Shown: in pieces, positions 1 through 7,339 of the stretch
Numbering within the stretch: position 1 is the first letter of the stretch
How the letters are laid out: each line of letters opens with the position of its first letter
DNA from: an uncultured Clostridia bacterium
Lineage (GTDB): Bacteria > Bacillota > Clostridia > UBA1381
Direction of reading: 5' to 3'
DNA: 43,134 nucleotides
Assembly (NCBI GenBank): GCA_947626135.1
Contig: CANQQZ010000018.1
Coordinates: 1-43,134 of the forward strand
Notes under the pieces: generated by a model
Told to the model about the DNA's origin: nothing
The model's database searches: none
Seen by the model: the letters and a program-made list of their open reading frames with translations, nothing else
Translations under genes and position numbers: made by a program

Positions 1-137
1 GTTTTATAGAATAGCGTAGCGACTGCTTTCACCGCTTCATCGTTGCCGATAATGCCTTCTTCGCGTAACCCGTCTTCATAAAATTTGGGCGTAAGCGGGT
101 TGTCGAATAACGTGTCGTCGTATTGCGTAAAGTCCAT
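1..137 (-). CDS. Unrecognised protein, N-terminal 45 residues (runs off left edge)
   Basis: An ATG at 135-137 (minus) opens a frame that stays open to the window edge. It is preceded by a purine-rich ribosome binding site (GGGGGA, about 6 nt upstream). The visible part starts MDFTQYDDTLFDNPLTPKF and is rich in Asp, Glu, Tyr and Phe, with no signal peptide or membrane segment. I do not recognise the family. A terminator lies 30 nt upstream, so the gene is not simply a continuation of the lysS transcript, yet no promoter with a clear -10 box is visible between that terminator and the start. Confidence 0.55.
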   Translation of the reverse strand, partial: MDFTQYDDTLFDNPLTPKFYEDGLREEGIIGNDEAVKAVATLFYK

Positions 138-168
138 TGTGTAGTCCCCCTTTCTGTTGTCAATACGC

Positions 169-198
169 AAAAAAGCCGCAGGGAATAGTCCCTGCAGC
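169..198 (-). terminator. Intrinsic terminator downstream of lysS
   Basis: On the minus strand, arms GCAGGG and CCCTGC (178-183 and 190-195 on the plus strand) form a hairpin that is followed by CGGC and a run of six T. It lies about 150 nt after the lysS stop codon and probably ends that transcript. Confidence 0.7.
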
Positions 199-212
199 GT
201 TTTCTGCCTGAT

Positions 213-255
213 TTGTTCGCAAATTGTTCGCAAATCCGCCAAATTGTTCGCAAAT
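213..255. repeat. Three direct copies of TTGTTCGCAAAT
   Basis: Exact 12-nt copies occur at 213-224, 224-235 and 244-255, all in one orientation, with starts 11 and 20 nt apart. Such closely phased direct repeats are typical of iterons, operator clusters or integrase arm sites. No gene for a matching binding protein is visible next to them. Function unknown. Confidence 0.6.
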
Positions 256-345
256 TCGGCGTGATTTTGTGCTTTTGCTTTCAGTGTGTAAATGCCTGTA
301 AACGGCTTATTTATGCGATTTTTGAGCGCCTTTATGATGGTACGT

Positions 346-1881
346 TTACCCTTCAATCGGCTTCATTGTCGGGAACAGCAGCACATCGCGGATCGCCGGC
401 GAGTCGGTGAGCAGCATACACATTCTGTCGATTCCAAACCCGATGCCGCCGGTGGGGGGCATACCAATCTCGAGCGCGCGCATGAAATCCTCGTCGGTGG
501 TGTTCGCTTCCTCGTCGCCCTGGGCTAACTGCTCCTCCTGCGCCTTGAATCGCTCGCGCTGGTCAACGGGATCGTTCAGCTCCGAGTACGCGTTCGCCAT
601 TTCCCAGCCGTTCATGAAAAACTCGAAACGCTCAACATATTCGGGGTCGTCCGGCTTTTTCTTCGTGAGCGGCGAGATCTCGATCGGATGGTCCATTACG
701 AACGTAGGCTGGATCATGTGCTCCTCGGCGAACTGTTCGAAGAACAGATTCAGTATATCGCCCTTCTTATGGCGCTTCTCGTACTCCACATGATTCGCGT
801 CAGCCGCGGCGCGCGCCTCGTCGAGCGTGTGTATTTCGTTAAAATCTACGCCCGAATACTTCTTTACAGCGTCAACCATAGTAATGCGTTCAAATGGCTT
901 GCCGAGATCCATTTCAACGCCGTTATACGTAATTTTTGTCGTGCCGAGCACAGTCTGCGCAACATGACGATAAAGATTTTCTGTCAAATCCATCATGCCG
1001 TGGTAATCGGTATAAGCCTGGTACAGCTCCATGAGCGTGAACTCCGGATTGTGGCGCGTGTCAAGTCCCTCGTTGCGGAATACGCGCCCTATCTCATAAA
1101 CTTTGTCAAAGCCTCCTACAATAAGGCGCTTTAAATATAATTCAAGCGAAATGCGGAGCTTAAAATCCTCGTCGAGCGCGTTAAAGTGCGTTTCGAACGG
1201 TCTTGCCGCGGCGCCGCCCGCGTTTGACACTAGCATGGGAGTCTCAACCTCCAGAAATCCGCGCTCGTTAAGATATCCGCGTATCGCGGCGATTATTTTC
1301 GAGCGGTTTATAAACGTCTTTTTCACGTCCGCATTCATAATAAGGTCAATATACCTTTGCCGGTATCTCAAATCCGTATCCGTCATACCATGAAACTTTT
1401 CCGGCAGCGGCAGGAGCGATTTTGATAAAAGCGTCAGCTCGTCAACACGAATTGAAATTTCTCCTGTCTGTGTCGTGAACACCTCTCCCGAAGCGCCCAC
1501 GATATCGCCTATATCAAGCTTTTTGAAACGGTCGTAATCCTCGTCGCCTAAGATATCGCGCTTTACAAAAATTTGTATCTGACCGCCGATATCCGCTATA
1601 TGACAGAATCCGACCTTGCCCATGCCGCGCTTGGACATAATTCTTCCCGCAACGGTTACTCTCTGACCGTTGAGAGGGGAAATTTTCGCAATGCCGCGCT
1701 TTGTTTCGCCGCGCATTGTTACCTCGCGCTCCTCTGTTTTGCAGCCCTCGGTTATGTCCGTTGACAAATGAGTTCTGTCGAATTTCGTGATTATAAACGG
1801 GTCAAGTCCTTCGTTCTGCAATTCCTTTAACTTGTCCCGTCTCACCTGTAAAAGCTGTGACAGCTCCTGTTCCTGAGCCAT
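346..1881 (-). CDS. lysS: Lysyl-tRNA synthetase, class II
   Basis: Charges tRNA-Lys with lysine in the cytoplasm. At 511 residues it is a normal LysRS length. The N-terminal OB-fold anticodon-binding domain includes [20 protein letters not shown]. The class II catalytic core follows, with motif 1 (FLEVETPML), motif 2 ([18 protein letters not shown]) and motif 3 ([16 protein letters not shown]) near the C-terminus. The start is supported by GGAGGAATATAAAATG. A promoter (TTGTAA, 17 nt, TATAAT) lies 41 nt upstream, so the gene is transcribed on its own, with a terminator at 169-198. No T-box leader is present. A strong family match. Confidence 0.97.
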   Translation of the reverse strand: MAQEQELSQLLQVRRDKLKELQNEGLDPFIITKFDRTHLSTDITEGCKTEEREVTMRGETKRGIAKISPLNGQRVTVAGRIMSKRGMGKVGFCHIADIGGQIQIFVKRDILGDEDYDRFKKLDIGDIVGASGEVFTTQTGEISIRVDELTLLSKSLLPLPEKFHGMTDTDLRYRQRYIDLIMNADVKKTFINRSKIIAAIRGYLNERGFLEVETPMLVSNAGGAAARPFETHFNALDEDFKLRISLELYLKRLIVGGFDKVYEIGRVFRNEGLDTRHNPEFTLMELYQAYTDYHGMMDLTENLYRHVAQTVLGTTKITYNGVEMDLGKPFERITMVDAVKKYSGVDFNEIHTLDEARAAADANHVEYEKRHKKGDILNLFFEQFAEEHMIQPTFVMDHPIEISPLTKKKPDDPEYVERFEFFMNGWEMANAYSELNDPVDQRERFKAQEEQLAQGDEEANTTDEDFMRALEIGMPPTGGIGFGIDRMCMLLTDSPAIRDVLLFPTMKPIEG

Positions 1882-1921
1882 TTTATATTCCTCCGATTTA
1901 TAAATTCGTTTTATCCCGTTG

Positions 1922-1950
1922 ATTATACACCATAGCGGGGATTTTTACAA
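1922..1950 (-). promoter_or_regulatory. lysS promoter
   Basis: On the minus strand, -35 TTGTAA (1945-1950) and -10 TATAAT (1922-1927) are separated by exactly 17 nt, about 41 nt before the lysS start. Confidence 0.7.
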
Positions 1951-1969
1951 CATTTTTTTGCAAAAAATT

Positions 1970-2749
1970 TTACGGCTCAACCATATGATTGAGCGGACCG
2001 CTGCCCTTGCCGAGCTTCAACCCGGCTGCAATCGCGCGCGTGACATATTTTTTCGCGTCCGCAACCGCTGCTTCGACGGATTTACCGGCTGCCAGATTAC
2101 ATGCTATTGCCGACGAAAGCGTACAGCCTGTGCCGTGGGTGTTGGGATTATCAATCCTCGGCGCTGTAAGCCATATTTCACGTCCGTTTACATACAGCAA
2201 ATCGTCGGCGGTATCCGGCAAATGACCTCCCTTGATAAGCACCGCGCCGCTTGTCGCGGACGCTATGATCCGGGCCGCCTTCGACATATCCGGGCGCGAG
2301 CTTATTTTCATCCCGGACAGAATCTGAGCTTCGGGAATATTCGGAGTAACCACAGCCGCAAGCGGAAACAGACGGCTCACGAGCATTTGTATTCCGCCGT
2401 CTTTTATGAGCCCGGGACCGCTTGTGGCGGTCATTACCGGATCGATTACAACATTTTCCGCTTTGTATTCCGTAAGCTTGTCCGCGATTGCCGATATTGT
2501 CCGAGCGTTTGACACCATGCCTATTTTTACGGCGTCGGGGCGGATATCGGAAAACACGCATTCGAGCTGAAGCGCCGTAAATTCCGCGCCTGAGTCTAAT
2601 ATGCCGTAGACGCCCGTGGTATTCTGCGCCGTCAGAGCCGTCACGGCGCTCATAGCGTACATTTTATGCGCCGTTATGGTTTTTATATCAGCCTGCACAC
2701 CGGCTCCGCCGGACGGATCCGAACCGGCTACGGTTAAAATTTTATACAT
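1970..2749 (-). CDS. thiD: Hydroxymethylpyrimidine/phosphomethylpyrimidine kinase (ThiD family)
   Basis: Ribokinase-fold enzyme that phosphorylates HMP and HMP-P for thiamine biosynthesis. The N-terminal signature MYKILTVAGSDPSGGAGVQAD and the C-terminal anion-hole motif THGTGCTLSSA are both present. The start at 2749 is chosen because GGAGG sits 10 nt upstream; two more upstream ATGs (2758, 2788) are in frame, but the nearer is only one base from that GGAGG. No other thiamine genes are nearby, so this copy may serve salvage, and ThiD-like enzymes that also act as pyridoxal kinases (as in some Firmicutes) are a real alternative. A weak promoter (TTGCAA, 17 nt, TATCAT) may overlap the upstream terminator. 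Confidence 0.88.
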   Translation of the reverse strand: MYKILTVAGSDPSGGAGVQADIKTITAHKMYAMSAVTALTAQNTTGVYGILDSGAEFTALQLECVFSDIRPDAVKIGMVSNARTISAIADKLTEYKAENVVIDPVMTATSGPGLIKDGGIQMLVSRLFPLAAVVTPNIPEAQILSGMKISSRPDMSKAARIIASATSGAVLIKGGHLPDTADDLLYVNGREIWLTAPRIDNPNTHGTGCTLSSAIACNLAAGKSVEAAVADAKKYVTRAIAAGLKLGKGSGPLNHMVEP

Positions 2750-2786
2750 ACCGAGCATACCTCCAGTGATATTATCATGATACCGC

Positions 2787-2823
2787 AAAACCCCCGTTAT
2801 TGCAATATAATATCAGGGGTTTT
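2787..2823. terminator. Terminator after the ABC transporter operon
   Basis: AAAACCCC (2787-2794) pairs with GGGGTTTT (2816-2823). The hairpin is symmetrical with A and T tracts on either side, and lies between the permease stop and the thiD start on the minus strand. Confidence 0.7.
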
Positions 2824-2834
2824 GTTATATGCGG

Positions 2835-3659
2835 TCACTGCAAATTCAATCGTTTATCCAAAAACCACGCCGCGATAATGTAAAATCCCGCGGCGCAGAC
2901 GGCGGAATACAGCGTCTCAAGGTTCAGCAGGACGGACGCGCTGTTTAACGCGTCCGACAGCGGAACAAAAATCACGCTGTCGAGCATTCCGGAGGCTATG
3001 CTTAATAGGATAAACACGCCTATGGACGCGGCGGCGCGGTGATTTTTCAGCGAATATCCAACCGCCATTGACGCGTAAATATGCAAATATATATTCGCAA
3101 GACCTATAACCGCCGATATGAAAAGCTCTACAGCCGCCAGCGCGATCTGCACACCCGGGAATACAAGCTCTTCGCCCGCATTTTGGAACAGATAAATGAC
3201 CCTGTCCCACAGCTCCGATATCGGCGCGTTTATCCCGGGGATCAATCCGAGTATGATCACGGCATATGATACCAGCGCGGCTATTATGCCCAGAAGCGTC
3301 CACACAATCGCGGGAATAAGCTTCGCCGCGATATGATGCGCCGGAGTTACCGGCAGCGCGTGCATAAGATAGCCCTCGTTCCCGAGCAGGTTTGTACGGA
3401 ACCGGTTTATCGCGCCGATGAACACGGCGGTAAACGTGAAAGCGTTCAAAAACGCAAACGCCAGCACTGCCAGCGTCATTATCATGGCGGATGCGCCGGA
3501 TATAACGCCCGAATCCTCCGCCGCGACATCGCCGCCCTTTGCGGCTATATTCACGCCGAGCATCAGCGCTATAACCGCAGCCACGCCCAAAAGCGCCGCG
3601 AAAAGAAGCAGCGTTGATTTTGTTGATTTAAATTCATGCTTGATCAGTTTCCCTAACAT
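2835..3659 (-). CDS. ABC-2 type transporter permease
   Basis: An integral membrane protein of 274 residues starting MLGKLIKHEFKSTKSTLLLF, with about six hydrophobic segments (roughly residues 16-40, 58-85, 108-140, 165-190, 205-235, 250-268). It is the permease partner of the ATPase encoded just upstream: the two frames overlap by 7 bp, which implies translational coupling. The substrate cannot be read from sequence. GntR(YtrA)-ATPase-permease operons in Firmicutes are often linked to cell-envelope stress or antimicrobial peptide export, but that is family knowledge and not shown here. Confidence 0.8.
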   Translation of the reverse strand: MLGKLIKHEFKSTKSTLLLFAALLGVAAVIALMLGVNIAAKGGDVAAEDSGVISGASAMIMTLAVLAFAFLNAFTFTAVFIGAINRFRTNLLGNEGYLMHALPVTPAHHIAAKLIPAIVWTLLGIIAALVSYAVIILGLIPGINAPISELWDRVIYLFQNAGEELVFPGVQIALAAVELFISAVIGLANIYLHIYASMAVGYSLKNHRAAASIGVFILLSIASGMLDSVIFVPLSDALNSASVLLNLETLYSAVCAAGFYIIAAWFLDKRLNLQ

Positions 3660-4354
3660 CTGAATACCTCCCTGAATACGGCGTCAACGCTTTTTCCCTC
3701 GCGTTCGCGCAGGCTGTCGGCGTTTTCGTGGAGCAAAACCGAGCCCTCGCGTATAAATATTACCTCGTCGAGAATTTTCTCCACGTCAGCGATAAGATGC
3801 GTTGATATAAGCACCGTCGCGTCGGGGGAGTAATTCGTTATAATGCTGTTTATAATGTAATCGCGCGCCGCCGGATCGACGCCGCCTATAGGCTCGTCAA
3901 GCAGATACAGCTTCGCGCGGCGGCTCATTATCATGATAAGCTGAACCTTTTCGCGGTTACCCTTTGAAAGCGTTTTAAGCTTTGCTTTTAAATCAATTCC
4001 GAGATTGCCAACCATCGCTCGGGCTGTGTCGGCGCGGAAATCCGCGTAAAAGTCGGAAAATAGTCCGATAAGCTCCGTTACGCTCATTCGTCCGTTCACA
4101 AATTCGCGGTCGGGTAGATATGAAATCAGAGATTTCGTTTCCGCTCCCGGCTCTATGCCGTCAATATAAACCGCTCCTTCGTCGGGCACGAGCAGCTTGT
4201 TTATGATTTTTATAAGCGTCGTTTTGCCGCTGCCGTTCGGACCGAGAAGCCCGACTATTTTCCCCCGCCGCAGCCGGAAGCTGACGTTATTAAGCGCTGT
4301 CACGCCGTCAAACCGCTTCGTGATGCCGCCGCAGTCTAAAATATATTCACTCAT
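3653..4354 (-). CDS. ABC transporter ATP-binding protein
   Basis: A 233-residue single ABC domain that powers the neighbouring permease. It has Walker A GPNGSGKTT (about residue 38-46), a signature motif in the divergent form LSKGNREKVQL, Walker B LYLLDEP and the switch-region His in ISTHL. No membrane segment is fused. It overlaps the upstream gntR frame by 8 bp and the downstream permease by 7 bp, so all three genes form one tightly coupled operon. Confidence 0.92.
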   Translation of the reverse strand: MSEYILDCGGITKRFDGVTALNNVSFRLRRGKIVGLLGPNGSGKTTLIKIINKLLVPDEGAVYIDGIEPGAETKSLISYLPDREFVNGRMSVTELIGLFSDFYADFRADTARAMVGNLGIDLKAKLKTLSKGNREKVQLIMIMSRRAKLYLLDEPIGGVDPAARDYIINSIITNYSPDATVLISTHLIADVEKILDEVIFIREGSVLLHENADSLREREGKSVDAVFREVFRC

Positions 4355-4721
4355 TTTTCTCCGCCTTTCCGTAATTTAATATTAAATCCGCCGCTTGCCC
4401 GGCTGTATATCCGAGCAAAAGCATTTCCCTTAAAAAGCTGCCCGTTTTTTCTCGCGCGGTTTTCTCTTTAAGCGCGCTTATCAAATCCTCGCTCTCTGTT
4501 ATAAACCGCCCGCTCGTGCGCTGTGAATACACCAGCCCCTCACGTTCAAGCTCCGACAAAGCGCGCTGCATGGTGTTGGGATTGACGCCCGCCTCGCGCG
4601 CCATGTCCCTTACCGACGGCAATTTTGCGCCTGCCGGCAGCCCGCCCGATATGACAGAGTGTGTTATCTGCTCGATAATCTGTGCGTATATCGGTTTGCC
4701 GCTTAAAAAGGTCCATGTCAA
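4347..4721 (-). CDS. GntR-family transcriptional regulator (YtrA subfamily)
   Basis: A 124-residue protein with an N-terminal winged helix (KLPSVRDMAREAGVNPNTMQ, about residues 34-54) followed by only a short alpha-helical tail, the hallmark of the YtrA branch of GntR regulators, which lack the usual large effector domain. It is the first gene of an operon with an ABC ATPase and permease. A perfect inverted repeat lies just upstream and covers the -10 box of the operon's own promoter, so autorepression is the obvious inference. GGAGGAGG lies about 14 nt before the ATG, a rather long spacing. Confidence 0.9.
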   Translation of the reverse strand: MTWTFLSGKPIYAQIIEQITHSVISGGLPAGAKLPSVRDMAREAGVNPNTMQRALSELEREGLVYSQRTSGRFITESEDLISALKEKTAREKTGSFLREMLLLGYTAGQAADLILNYGKAEKNE

Positions 4722-4740
4722 TTTAACCGCCCTCCTCCGT

Positions 4741-4774
4741 GTATTATTGTATTAAGCAACTAATACAATAATAC
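4741..4774. promoter_or_regulatory. GntR operator (perfect 14-bp inverted repeat)
   Basis: GTATTATTGTATTA (4741-4754), a 6-nt spacer, then its exact reverse complement TAATACAATAATAC (4761-4774). It overlaps the -10 box of the operon promoter on the minus strand. That the encoded GntR protein binds here is inferred from position and symmetry. Confidence 0.8.
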
Positions 4775-4796
4775 AGCATCGATCCGGATTTGTCAA
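4768..4796 (-). promoter_or_regulatory. Promoter of the gntR-ABC operon
   Basis: On the minus strand, -35 TTGACA (4791-4796) and -10 TATTAT (4768-4773) with a 17-nt spacer. The -10 lies inside the distal arm of the inverted repeat. Confidence 0.8.
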
Positions 4797-4857
4797 GAGC
4801 TTTTTTGGAAAAATTTTTTGTATTATCCGTAATTTCACACGATAGTAAAGTACGCGT

Positions 4858-4886
4858 TTGACAAGGCGGGATGTGTATGTTATAAT
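4858..4886 (+). promoter_or_regulatory. Consensus promoter reading into the hairpin array
   Basis: TTGACA (4858-4863), a 17-nt spacer and TATAAT (4881-4886): perfect consensus boxes. The TATAAT is also the start of the first repeat unit. Transcription would begin around 4893, just at the first conserved hairpin. The next plus-strand gene is the lipoprotein more than 500 nt downstream, so the array would be its leader. Confidence 0.75.
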
Positions 4887-5240
4887 AACCTCACGAAACA
4901 ATATACGAAATCGAAGATTTCTGTGTTTCGGAGAACATTGTAACATAACGCTTCGGCGACTCTGCCGCCTTGCAGTTATGATATAATAACCTCACGAAAC
5001 AATATACGAAATCGAAGATTTCTGTGTTTCGGAGAACATTGTAACATAACGCTTCGGCGACTCTGCCGCCTTGCAGTTATGATATAATAACCTCACGAAA
5101 CAATACGAAATCAAAGATTTCTGTGTTTCGGAGAACATTGTAACATAACGCTTCGGCGACTCTGCCGCCTTGCAGTTATGTTATAATAACCTCACGAAAC
5201 AATACGAAATCAAAGATTTCTGTGTTTCGGAGAACATTTT
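4881..5240 (+). repeat. Tandem hairpin array, four units of about 100 bp
   Basis: Units begin at TATAAT boxes at 4881, 4982, 5083 and 5182 (periods 101, 101, 99). Each holds two structures. The first is flanked by ATAACCTCAC and GAGAACATT and has an outer stem CGAAACA/TGTTTCG and an inner stem GAAATC/GATTTC. The second is a stem CATAAC/GTTATG with inner CGGC/GCCG. The units differ by a 2-nt deletion (ATATAC to ATAC) and a loop change (CGA to CAA) that leave both stems intact. The fourth unit lacks the second structure and passes into a divergent region. No convincing reading frame is present. The function is unknown. Confidence 0.85.
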
Positions 5241-5379
5241 ATCATACTTTGCGCGCCACTGTTGCGAAATACTTCGCAAGCGGCGCCGACTGCTTCGCAG
5301 TCTGCAAATATATGATAGAATAACCTCACGGTATCAAATGCAAAGCATTTGGCACCTGAGAGAACATTGAAGCATAACG
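5241..5379 (+). repeat. Divergent fifth unit of the hairpin array
   Basis: The segment from 5244 to 5314 folds as a possible three-way junction: TTTGC/GCAAA and GCGCC/GGCGC enclose hairpins TTGCGAA/TTCGCAA and GACTGC/GCAGTC. It is followed by TAGAAT and again AACCTCAC ... GAGAACATT (5321-5368). Here the enclosed stem is CAAATGC/GCATTTG, with CTCA/TGAG and GGT/ACC outside. The flanks match units 1-4 while the stem sequence is entirely different but still pairs, as expected for a conserved structure. It ends about 40 nt before the lipoprotein start. Confidence 0.65.
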
Positions 5380-5408
5380 AATAAATTCGAGAGAAGGGAA
5401 AACATAAT

Positions 5409-6179
5409 ATGAAAAAGCTGCTATTTACAGGTATATGCGCGGCGGTGCTTTGTCTTGCCGGCTGCGCGCCGAAAATAAATGTGGAAACGCTGGACGCCAC
5501 CGGAATAACGACAGATGACGCGGTTGTGAACGGTTATATAAGCGATTTTGAGGAAATGCCGTCATATGCCGGAATTTTTTTCGGCACATCAGAGGACGAC
5601 ATGGAAAAAATCATACGCGATAAATATCCGGGAAACGTTGTTCATTCATCGGAAATAAATATGGACTATGATTTGATTTTAGACGGAGGTCAGGAGCTTG
5701 AACCGGACACGACCTACTATTATCAGTTTTATGCCCGTGTAAACAGCAAGGATGTAAAGGGAGAGATCAAATCCTTTACAACGCCGGATGTTACGCCAAA
5801 AGCCAATGTGACCGTTGAAACGGAGAAGGAAGTCCGCGATTTGACATATGACAACGCAAAGCTTTTTGTGCGGGTAAGCGATTTTGAAACGAAGCCGGAC
5901 GAGGTGGGAATGTATTTCGGAACATCGCCCGATAATCTTGAAAAGGTGGCTCGCCGCAAGCATCCGATGCGGCTGTACGATGTTCCGTCGTTTGAAATCT
6001 GGTTTGAAGTTAAGGTTGACACGACCGTGCGGCTTCAGCCGGAAACCACCTATTATTTCCAGCAGTATGCGAAAATCGGCAATACTCAGACGCTTGGAGA
6101 AATAGAGTCGTTTACCACACCCGCCGCTCCTCCGGAGGCGTCCGGGGACGCTTCGCAAACTCCGGAGGCGTCAAAGTAA
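5409..6179 (+). CDS. Secreted lipoprotein with two fibronectin III-like repeats
   Basis: 256 residues with a type II signal peptide (MKKLLFTGICAAVLCLAGC; lipobox LAGC, lipidated Cys at 19), so it should be anchored on the outer face of the membrane. The rest is two copies of a beta-sandwich-like domain (about 24-125 and 132-238). Each has a GxxFGTS motif, a pattern LxPxTTYYxQxYA and an end SFTTP. The tail (about 240-256) is Pro/Glu/Ala-rich. Both domains resemble FnIII modules of extracellular binding proteins; no enzyme motif is seen. AAGGG lies 10 nt before the ATG. Transcription probably comes through the hairpin array upstream. Ligand unknown. Confidence 0.8.
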   Translation: MKKLLFTGICAAVLCLAGCAPKINVETLDATGITTDDAVVNGYISDFEEMPSYAGIFFGTSEDDMEKIIRDKYPGNVVHSSEINMDYDLILDGGQELEPDTTYYYQFYARVNSKDVKGEIKSFTTPDVTPKANVTVETEKEVRDLTYDNAKLFVRVSDFETKPDEVGMYFGTSPDNLEKVARRKHPMRLYDVPSFEIWFEVKVDTTVRLQPETTYYFQQYAKIGNTQTLGEIESFTTPAAPPEASGDASQTPEASK

Positions 6180-6278
6180 CGGAAGGGGGATCCCCGGAAC
6201 CGGGGGACGTGAGGTATTTTCGCCGAGGCTTATAAACGGCAGAATACCGGCGGTTTCCGGCGGGTAACGGAAAATCAT

Positions 6279-6315
6279 AAAAAACGCGGCATACTGACGT
6301 TATGCCGCGTTTTTT
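6279..6315. terminator. Bidirectional terminator between convergent genes
   Basis: AAAAAACGCGGCAT (6279-6292) and ATGCCGCGTTTTTT (6302-6315) are exact reverse complements with a 9-nt loop, placed between the converging lipoprotein and dehydrogenase genes. A further GGGGGATCCCC/GGGGG-rich hairpin lies at about 6185-6208 just after the lipoprotein stop. Confidence 0.9.
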
Positions 6316-6351
6316 ATAATGTATTTGTCATGCGCTCCGCGGCTGCCGCGG

Positions 6352-7314
6352 TCACAAATCGACCCTGCTGCGCGTGCCGCCGAGAATATATGTTTCAATA
6401 TTCTTTTCGACCTCCCTGATGCATCTGTCCCGGGCCTCCTTTGCCGCCCATGCCATATGCGGCGTAAGCAGTACATTGGAGCTCAGCGTCATAGCGTTAT
6501 ATGGGCTTGTAACGGTGAGCGGTTCGGTCGAATATACATCGGAAGCAAATGCTCCGAGCTCGCCGCGGAACAGCGCGTCGCACACCGCAAGCTCATCCAC
6601 CACATCGCCGCGCGCGACGTTTATAAGCATCGCGCTGTTTTTCATCAGACCTATGCGGCGCTTGTTTATCATCCTGCGGGTCCCGTCGTTCAACGGCACA
6701 TGCAGCGATATAATATCCGCTCTGCCGCAAAGCTCGTCAAGGCTTACCTGCTCGTAGGAGCATTCCATATGCTCGCGCCGCGAGCATACCAGTATATTGC
6801 AGTCAAACGCCGATGCGAGCTTCGCGACGCGCCTGCCTATGGCTCCGTATCCGACGACTCCCCACGTAAGCCCTTCTATCTCATGAAAGACCGGTTCGGT
6901 CATAAGAGGGGAGCCGCCGTTGGTGTAGCTGCCGTTTCTGACAAGGGCGCTGTATTCGCCGATATGCGTCAAAAGCTCCAGCGCCATAAGCAGCGTGACC
7001 TGAGCCACGGACGATGTTGAATATCCTTTCACGTTGCACACGCCTATTTCGCGCTGCCAGCAATAGTTAACGTCAATATTATCATAACCTGTGGCGGTGA
7101 CGCATATGAGCTTCAGGTTCCGCGCGCCTTTTAAATTGTCGCGGTTAAGCTTAAGCTTATTCACCACAATTATTTCCGCATCCGCAATGCGGCGCTTCAG
7201 CTTAAATTCATCGGTGGACGGATATACCGTCAAATCGCCCAGACGTTCAAGAACGGAAAAATCCGCGTCTTTGCCCATTGTTTCCGCTTCAAGCACAACG
7301 ATTTTATTTCTCAT
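6352..7314 (-). CDS. D-isomer-specific 2-hydroxyacid dehydrogenase
   Basis: Reversibly reduces a 2-oxoacid using a nicotinamide cofactor. 320 residues, normal for the family. It has the Rossmann motif GYGAIGRRVA and the catalytic set Arg (INVARGDVVD), Glu (DVYSTEPL) and His (TPHMAWAA). The residues after beta-2 of the Rossmann fold read VCSRRE, with Ser-Arg-Arg where NAD enzymes usually have an Asp, which favours NADP(H). Substrate unclear: glyoxylate/hydroxypyruvate reductase or a D-lactate-type enzyme are both possible. It starts 25 nt after pyk with GGAGGAAACGG ahead of the ATG, so it is probably the last gene of the pfkA-pyk transcript. Confidence 0.87.
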   Translation of the reverse strand: MRNKIVVLEAETMGKDADFSVLERLGDLTVYPSTDEFKLKRRIADAEIIVVNKLKLNRDNLKGARNLKLICVTATGYDNIDVNYCWQREIGVCNVKGYSTSSVAQVTLLMALELLTHIGEYSALVRNGSYTNGGSPLMTEPVFHEIEGLTWGVVGYGAIGRRVAKLASAFDCNILVCSRREHMECSYEQVSLDELCGRADIISLHVPLNDGTRRMINKRRIGLMKNSAMLINVARGDVVDELAVCDALFRGELGAFASDVYSTEPLTVTSPYNAMTLSSNVLLTPHMAWAAKEARDRCIREVEKNIETYILGGTRSRVDL

Positions 7315-7339
7315 ATCCGTTTCCTCCGTGTGCGCCGGC

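Noticed and set aside
1882-1969. T-box or riboswitch ahead of lysS
   Set aside because: The promoter is only 41 nt from the start codon, which leaves no room for such a leader.
4941-5180. Integron attC sites (CATAAC/GTTATG ends)
   Set aside because: The core bases do not match RYYYAAC/GTTRRRY, no integron integrase is present and no cassettes lie between the units.
4881-5240. CRISPR array
   Set aside because: The repeats are 100-bp units adjoining head to tail, without 25-40 bp repeats separated by unique spacers, and no cas genes are near.
5170-5370. 66-residue frame through the hairpin array
   Set aside because: No ribosome binding site; it only follows the repeat periodicity and runs through the hairpins.
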